From Caenorhabditis remanei (taxonomy: Eukaryota > Nematoda > Chromadorea > Rhabditida > Rhabditidae): a stretch of DNA of 64,000 nucleotides. Location: assembly GCF_010183535.1 (NCBI RefSeq), contig NC_071332.1:2480001-2544000 (forward strand). Direction: 5' to 3'. The notes beneath the pieces were generated by a model. The model searched no databases, was not told the DNA's origin, and worked only from the letters and a program-made list of their open reading frames with translations. The first letter of the stretch is position 1. Each line of letters begins with the position of its first letter. A program made the translations under genes and the position numbers. Shown one piece after another: positions 57,665 to 64,000 of the stretch.

Positions 57665-58230
57665 TTTTGAAGTCAATCAATAATTGTAGGTAACTGCAGG
57701 TAAATGAAGGAATAGAAGGGAGATAGGACCACAGAGGGCTGAGAAAAGCAAATGTTTGAGAAGGATCTTGGTGAGAAGAGATCTGGGAAGGTCATTGGTG
57801 CCTCTTGTCACAATGGTGTTGGGACAAATAAGACAAATAATTGAGAATGTAGAAAAATGCCTGTGAATCACAAAAAAAAAAGTTTTCCGTAGCAAAATAA
57901 AAAAAAACAGTACGAACTCAGTAGGTATCACCTAAGTCTCGCTCTCTTGGTTTTGACAGCTCAGAGCAGATTTATTAAAGAGTAGTTAACTCAAAAATTA
58001 AAGAACATGATTTGATTTCAATTTTGCAGTTGTGAACAATTTCATGATTCTCAGTCTTATTGAGATATTTAGGTCCAAAATTTGATACTTTGAGAGAGAA
58101 AGAAGCAGAGGAAGTGCAAAACCTGTAATTCTCGATATCTCCAGTCATTTATACCATATCCTCAAAAACTAGAAGTGCAACGAAAAGTCTATTACACTTT
58201 CCTCCAAATCTGACATGCCTATACACTCAA
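57665..58230. other. F12 upstream block and spacer
   Basis: 57670-57850 is the F-box upstream block (reverse), here not continuously in frame with the ATG. 57850-58230 shows no gene. Confidence 0.5.
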
Positions 58231-59000
58231 AACCTACACAAAGAGACGCAGAGAAGTCAGACACTCTATCTTCTCTGCGTCTCCTTCTCGCCGCCACAAT
58301 CGCTTTTCTTTCAAGACGCATAACTCAAAACATAGAATCGCTATCAAAAAGTTGTCAACTACAAAAATGAAGATCTAGGTTTGGTCTACATTTCTGCAGT
58401 TGACAACTTTTTGATGGCTATTCACGCTTTTGAGATATAGCGCTTCAAACTTGACGGGTAAGAGTGCGTGCGAAAAGAGGAGGGCGTCTGGCTTCTCTGC
58501 GTCTCCCTCCTCTCGCTCTCTCACTAGCCTAACTTTGACGGGGCATATCTCAAAAGCGTGAGTAGCTAACAAAAAGTTGTAAACTATAAAAATGGAGGTC
58601 TAGATATGAAAAATATGATTCAGAAGTAAAAAATGAATTTTAGTCAATTTTTGAGGCAGTTTTGACATGTCAAAGATGCCCAATTTTTTCATGAAAAAAC
58701 GCGTTTTTAGAGCGATTTTTAGAGCGCAAATGGGAATTTTCAGTGTAAATTGCTAAATTTCACTAAAAAATACTAACAAAAAAACCGATTCTCACAGAAG
58801 AGAGTCAAAAGTTCGGAAAATTTTTCAAATTCAAAAAAATCCTTTTGTGCCCAAGAACCGAATAAACCCATTTTGTAGTCCTCGTGGACAAATTGCCTTT
58901 CCCACCTGATCCCTATCATCTGATACGAGTTTTTAACGTAAAATTCCAAACAACAAAAAAGCTCAAGATTTTATCTACACAACCAATATAAATTTGAACT
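58231..59000. repeat. R1-containing segment, copy 1
   Basis: 58231-59000 repeats, nearly identically and in the same orientation, at 61220-61960. Each copy contains an R1 foldback with GACGCAGAGAA... and TTCTCTGCGTCTCC hairpins, then an AT-rich tail (CATGAAAAAACGCG). Confidence 0.75.
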
Positions 59001-59055
59001 AAAAAGAAAAATCCGTGATCGTCTACCATAGTTTCAAAATTCCGCAATTTTTCAG

Positions 59056-59191
59056 TTTTAAAAATGAAATAATCCGTATTCGAGGTGGAATTGATATCAA
59101 AAGAAACGATGGAGCAACTGGAACAATTAATTTCAAAATGAACGGCGACCAGCTGATGTTAAACATGATTGTCTTTTGTTTGTATGAGTGA
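59056..59191 (+). pseudogene. Orphan but intact exon 3 of an F-box gene
   Basis: After a perfect TTTTTCAG acceptor, 136 bp encode a full tail exon (IIRIRGGIDIKRNDGATG, FKMNGDQLMLNMIVF) with a TGA stop and AATAAA at about 59231. No exon 1 or 2 exists upstream, where repeat DNA begins. It is a 3' relic, or an exon available for splicing to upstream transcripts. Confidence 0.8.
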
Positions 59192-59917
59192 ACATCAATT
59201 TCATATTTGTCTTCTAATGCAAACTATCAAAATAAACATTTTCAATAATTTGTATATCATCTTTAAAGGAGTCGAATGTATAAAAAACGCGTAGCAATTC
59301 AAGAAAGTTATAAATTTAAAGGACGAAATAGTAGATCAAATCTAGATCTACATTTTTGTATTTTACCCTTTGTTGATAGCCCTTCACGTTCTTGAGATAT
59401 AACATGTTTAGAAGGGCTTGTCACACCAAGTGACAAGAGAGACTCAGAGAAGCTAGAGCATCTGACTTATCTGCGTCTCTCCGTTCGTGACAGTATCTCT
59501 TACTTTTCAAGTTATTCCAATCTCAGAAGAGAGCGCACAGAGAAGTTAGACAATTTCGCTTCTCTGTGCTCTCGTACTCTCTCGGTTTCTGTCGCCAAAT
59601 ATGAAAGTTTGCGAAAGATATTGTGCTCAGAGGATCACAGAGGAGAAACCTTAGTCAACTTCTTCAGTATTTAGAAAACAAGGAGGAGTATTCGTTAAAG
59701 AATCAGTTTATTAAACGCAAAGTTTAAAAAATGACAGTTAAAAATGTGGGAATCCAATAGATGTATAATGAGAGGGAATTAACAGACCCATTCTAGATGA
59801 TCTTAAGAGAGAAGAGTAAAAAAAAAGAGAAAGAGAGCGAGAGAGAAGAGAAATCAGAAAAATAATCAATATATTTTTGATACACTGAGACAAGACAGAC
59901 AGTTTTCAAACAGATAA
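59192..59917. repeat. R1-like repeat and F13 3' flank
   Basis: 59330-59600 has GACAAGAGAGACTCAGAGAA-like hairpins. 59640-59917 is the common F-box 3' flank (ACAAGGAGGAGTATTCGTTAAA). No gene is seen. Confidence 0.5.
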
Positions 59918-61000
59918 TCAGAAGACAATCATGTTAAACATCAGTTGGTCCCCGAACATGCTGAAATAAATTGTTCCAGTGGTTCCATCTATTCTCTTGA
60001 TATCATATCCACCTCGAATACGGAACACTTTATATCTTGCACTGAAAACTCGTCTATACGAATGAGAATTAAGTTTGGGAAGCACTTACGTTCTACCCTC
60101 TCTAATCACATCGTTGTCTATAACTTCATGAGGAAGATCGAAAATAACACCAACTGTTTCTGGGTCATTGACCGAAATTCCGATATGTACAAGGTCTTGA
60201 TGACATTCCGACTGCATCCATCTAATTAGAAAAGCATTCAATTCCACATTCGTGATTTCAGATTTGGATATCTCCACTTCATAAGCTTTTAATTGAATCA
60301 AGTGATTGTAATTAAACCAATTCCCATCAGAAATACAAATCATTCCAAGATTTTTCGTTAATTTCAGATGGAAATTATCAATGAGTTTGCATGTGAATTC
60401 CAAATACTTAGGGACTTTGATATTCTTCAAAACGTATTCCACATCTTGATTGGCTACAATGTTTCCATAAAAATGACAGGCATTCACTGATGTCAGTTGA
60501 GATCCAATAAAATCAATAATTGACTTATTTTGATCAGGGAATGTCTCCGGACAAAAATACACATTATGTCGTTCAAAGTTGAACAGTTCCATGACTATCT
60601 GGAACAGTCTCATCCAGTCCATTAACACATTCTCTGAATACATCCAAATCCTGTCGGATTTTCCACCAATATTTTCGATATATTCTGTTTTCTCACTTCT
60701 CAATTTATCGGAAGTTATTCGACAATCGAAAAACGTGTAATCCGGTCCTATCATTGTGATTTTCGGTTCGTTGTCTGTGCTCACTTCTAATTTATACTTC
60801 AAGTTTACTCTCGCTCTCAGCAAATATTTCAGAATGATTCTCGATTTCGAAGAAGTCATTGAGAATTGAATTCTAAAATATATATCTATATGTATATATA
60901 TGTATATAAATGCAACTTACAGTTCAAACGGCCTCATCATGATAAGAATTTCATCTAGAGCAAGACGTGGGAGTTTCAGGATGGGAAACGACTTGTTCAT
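59918..61000 (-). CDS. F-box protein with FBA_2-like domain, shortened tail (F13)
   Basis: Minus-strand exons 61000-60921, 60872-60090 and 60041-59918 give 328 aa. The F-box is FPILKLPRLALDEILIMMRP. Exon 2 resembles F3/F12 (GPDYTFFDC, ENIGGKSDRIW) but ends with its own GMICISDGNW. The exon 3 stop falls right after IVF, four codons earlier than in the other members, and FSMFGDQ replaces FKMDGDQ. It lies outside the mirror duplication. Confidence 0.82.
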
Positions 61001-62215
61001 TTTGAAGTCAATCAATATTCGTTGGTTACTGCAGGTAAATGAAGGAATAGAAGGGAGATAGGAGGACAGAGGGCTGAGAAAAGTAAATGTTTGAGAAGGC
61101 TCCTGGTGAGAAGAGGTCTGGGAAAATGCACTGTCACCTATTGTCACAATGGTGTTGTGACAAATAAAACAGCAAATATTTTGGAAGACTTTTCTTCTAA
61201 AACTAAAATAGCTTTACACTTAAAAACTCCACAAAAAACGCAGAGAAATCCGACACTCTAGCTTCTCTGCGTCTCCCCCCCCCCACTCTCTCCCTCTCTC
61301 CGCCAGAATTGCTTATCTTTTAAGGCGCATATCTCAAGAGCTGGCATTGCTATCAAAAAGTTGTCAACTACAAAAATGAAGATCTAGGTTTGGTCTACAT
61401 TTCTTCAGTTGACAACTTTTTGATGGCTATTCACGCTTTTGAGATATAGCGCTTCAAACTTGACGGGTAAGAGTGCGTGCGAAAAGAGGAGGGCGTCTGG
61501 CTTCTCTGCGTCTCCCTCCTCTTGCTCTCTCACTAGCCTAACTTTGACGGGGAATATCTCAATAGCGTGATTAGCTATCAAATAGTCGCAAACTATAAAA
61601 ATGGAGGTCTAGATATGACAAATATGATGCAGAAATAAAAAATTAATTTTAGTCAATTTTTGAGGTAGTTTTGACATGTCAAAGATGCCCAATTTTTTCA
61701 TGAAAAAACGCGTTTTCAAAGCGATTTTTAAAGCGAAAATGGGAATTTTCAGTGTAAATTGCTAAATTTCACTGGAAATACTAACAAAAAAGCCGATTTT
61801 CACAGAAGAGAGTCAAAAGTTCGGAAAATTTTTCATATTCCAAAAAAATCATTTTGTTGCCTTTCCCACCTGATCTCTATCACCTGATACCAGTTTTTCC
61901 AAAAAAGCTCAAGATTTTATCTACACAACCAATATAAATTTGAACTAATAAGAAAAATCCTCAGTTTTTCAGTTACCCCACAGTACACATTTCGTGTCTC
62001 TAGAAAAAAGCACCCACCAAGAGACAAAGACCTTCTCCTCCTTCTCCCAGAACCAATCAGATATTCACACCCAACAAAAAATAAGGAGGAAGAGCACCAA
62101 AAAACCGTATGAATGCATAGAAAATGAGAAGGAAGAGTAGAGTTCTCCATGCATTTCTGATTAGGATCATCCCTCGGTCCATTTTCCCCCTCTGCTAAGC
62201 TTCATTGTTGACAAA
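61001..62215. repeat. F13 upstream block, R1 segment copy 2 and Kunitz promoter region
   Basis: 61005-61150 is the F13 upstream block. 61220-61960 is the direct repeat of 58231-59000 with a deletion near its end. 61970-62215 is unique and purine/pyrimidine-biased, the likely promoter of the next gene. Confidence 0.55.
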
Positions 62216-63715
62216 ATGTTTCTACTTCAACCCTTTTTCTTCTTTTTTCTGATATTTTTGAATCAAGTCCAGTCGAAAGATGAACCATTATTTGTCAAGA
62301 GTAAGTACAGTACCGAATAAGGCCGTTTTCAGTTGAAATTGTCCAACTTTCAAAGGGTGTCATAGTAATTCTGATTGTCACACTCAGTAGATTATGTATA
62401 AACCATACAGAACAAACGTAGAGCTCCATTTTTGTAGTTGACAACTTTTTTGTACGGGCACTCCCTAGAGAGTTATAGCGATTTTAAGACTAACCGCACT
62501 ATTTTGCACTGAAATTGGTCGATTAGAGATAAAAATTACTTTGACGATACGTAACTTGCTAGAGAATGTCCGTACAAAAAATTGTCAGCAATTTTGTGGT
62601 ACCGTAATCAGTTATCAGTGATACCGTAACACCCTCTGGTCATTTTCAGCTGAAAGCTGCCAAGTGTTCGTATCTTTTTGCCCCGTACTACTGTATCCCC
62701 CATCCACATCCATACCTCCCAATTTTTTAAACTTCAGACAACGAAGACATCTGTCTTGAAGACGTTGACCCGGGACCGTGTCAATACTACCAGGTGCAAT
62801 GGTTTTGGGATCAGATGGCCGAGGAATGCAAAGAATTTCATTATGGTGGATGTATGGGGACTAAGAATCGGTTCTCCTCGAAGCAACAATGTGTGAAGCA
62901 GTGCAAGTATAAGATGTTTAATCCGGTGGCTGTGCCAGGTAAAGAATGTGGTTGTTTGAGGAATGGAGACTATCGATTTTCTGTTTTTTATATTGTATTT
63001 GTGTACAGTACGCTATTCAACTCGTTTTTTTCTAAATAGTTGTCAATGAAATTTCAAGACCGAGACCTTTTTGGATATTTGTATCGAGATATGTGCCCGT
63101 ACCGAAAATGAGGAATGTTTGAAGTTGGATATCTCAAAAACAAGCACCGCTATCAAAAACTTGTAAACTATAAAAATGGAGTTCAAAACTAGACCTTCAT
63201 TTTTGTAGTTGACAACTTTTTGATAGCTTTGTTAGATATTGAGATATGCGCCTTTAAAGATAAGCACCAAGGGGAGACGCAGAGAAACGAGAGCGCTTGA
63301 CTTTTCTGCGTCTCTTCTCCTCCGTTAGCTACTACCTCCCATCTTCAAAGGCGCGTATCCCAAAAGCGTGAACAATTATCAAAACGTAGTCAACTACAAA
63401 AATGAAGGTCTATATTCAATATACAGACCATCGACTAAACTAATAAACCAAGTAAAATTTTCAGATCTCTGCCTCCTGGACGCCGACCAAGGTCACTGTG
63501 GAGACGAGCGTAACGGTCACTGGTGGTACTTTTTTAATCAGGAATCCGGGGAATGCGAGAAGTTTTTCTATTATGGATGCGGAGGGAATGATAACAAGTT
63601 CTATAGTTTGCACATGTGTCGGAAAGTTTGTGCGGAACGGTTGTCGCCACAGATTGGTGGGTTTTGGGAGGCCGTATTGGCGCCAGATAATATTGATTTT
63701 ATATTCTTTGTGTAG
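62216..63715 (+). CDS. Secreted protein with two Kunitz/BPTI domains
   Basis: Exons 62216-62300, 62738-62938 and 63465-63715 encode 178 aa, with phase-1 junctions. Residues 1-20 are a hydrophobic signal peptide (MFLLQPFFFFFLIF) ending before SKDEP. Each following exon encodes one Kunitz domain with all six cysteines: ICLED...GPC...EEC...YGGC...QQC..QC and LCLLD...GHC...GEC...YGC...HMC..VC. The residue after the second Cys (inhibitor P1) is Gln in domain 1 and Gly in domain 2, not the Lys/Arg of trypsin inhibitors, so the protease target is uncertain. About 20 residues follow domain 2 and end hydrophobic (IDFIFFV); a missed 3' intron is possible. Nematode Kunitz proteins act in cuticle, matrix or secretions. 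Confidence 0.82.
62330..62660. repeat. R1 foldback inside Kunitz intron 1
   Basis: The inverted arms TTCAGTTGAAATTGTCCAAC and ...CATTTTCAGCTGAAAG bound a unit with TTTTTGTAGTTGACAACTTT. It accounts for most of the 437-bp intron. Confidence 0.75.
63110..63415. repeat. R1-related repeat inside Kunitz intron 2
   Basis: It shows paired TTTTTGTAGTTGACAACTTT and GTCAACTACAAAAATG phrases with a GACGCAGAGAAACGAG/TTTTCTGCGTCTC hairpin, as in the element at position 1. Confidence 0.75.
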
Positions 63716-64000
63716 ATTGAAAGTAGACCTTTATTTTTGTAGTTGAAAACTTTTTGATAGTTTTTTTGGCTTTTCAGATATGCGCCTTTAAAGTTGAGGG
63801 AGAGGAAGAGAGATAGAGAGACGGAGACGCAGGGAAGCTAGACTGTTTTGGTTCTCAAAACAAAAAGAAAAAGTGAAAATTCACCCTACCTAACCCTTAG
63901 AACATGAAAATTCAGTTCAAAAATCAACATTTTAAGAAAATAATGTCCAACTTTGAAGGAGTGTCCTGTGGCCATATGTAAACTGACAATAACAATTTTA
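63716..64000. repeat. R1 element running off the window
   Basis: Immediately downstream of the Kunitz stop: TTTTTGTAGTTGAAAACTTT, GACGGAGACGCAGGGAAGC, and an outer-end-like GTCCAACTTTGAAGGAGTGT at about 63946. The element is cut by the window end. Confidence 0.65.

Noticed and set aside
26720..57850. Mirror arms as an uncollapsed-haplotype assembly artefact
   Set aside because: The arms differ by indels, several mobile insertions with target duplications and several percent of residues, and they are inverted and separated by unique genes, which is unlikely for allelic sequence; long reads would still be decisive.

Overview
The window is nuclear DNA from a Caenorhabditis nematode, probably not C. 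elegans itself. The evidence is: introns of about 42-60 bp with strong TTTTCAG acceptors; AT-rich intergenic DNA packed with foldback repeats; a tandem array of F-box genes whose long second exon looks like the FBA_2 (fbxb-type) F-box-associated region; a nematode double-Kunitz gene; and divergent homeodomain-like genes. All gene models are hand-built from splice signals, phase agreement and paralogue comparison.

Region 1 (0.5-7.2 kb, all minus strand) holds four diverged members of one small family. Two (0.47-1.40 and 2.27-2.99 kb) have an N-terminal domain followed by one or two homeodomain-like helix-turn-helix units and a basic tail. Two (4.97-5.33 and 6.85-7.19 kb) consist of the N-terminal domain only. 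Region 2 (7.2-19.8 kb) is repeat territory dominated by a giant nested palindrome (about 10.2-18.4 kb). One arm contains a complete Pro/Ala-rich gene with a C-terminal C2H2-like finger, whose repeated 72-bp exons arose by exon-intron duplication. A paralogue at 38.3 kb expanded the same protein region by a 24-bp minisatellite inside one exon.

Region 3 (19.8-61 kb) carries 13 three-exon F-box genes (F1-F13, about 328-335 aa each) and four orphan 3' fragments. F3-F6 (27.0-33.4 kb) and F9-F12 (51.0-57.7 kb) form a perfect mirror image in order and orientation, so this is an old inverted segmental duplication of roughly 8-10 kb arms. F1/F2/F7 are a second, younger subfamily. F7 keeps intact exons although a 2.5-kb insertion, mostly a near-perfect 0.95-kb-arm palindrome, sits in its second intron. 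F6 has lost its first splice donor while its mirror partner F9 is intact. Several transposon insertions can be dated against empty paralogous sites, including four with 8-bp target duplications (hAT-like) and two solo LTRs.

Region 4 (62.2-63.7 kb) is a secreted two-domain Kunitz protein whose introns are filled with the same foldback repeat that opens the window. F-box proteins of this type are expected to act as substrate adaptors of SCF ubiquitin ligases. The rapid duplication, inversion and loss seen here fits an evolutionary arms-race family, but no specific substrate can be read from sequence.
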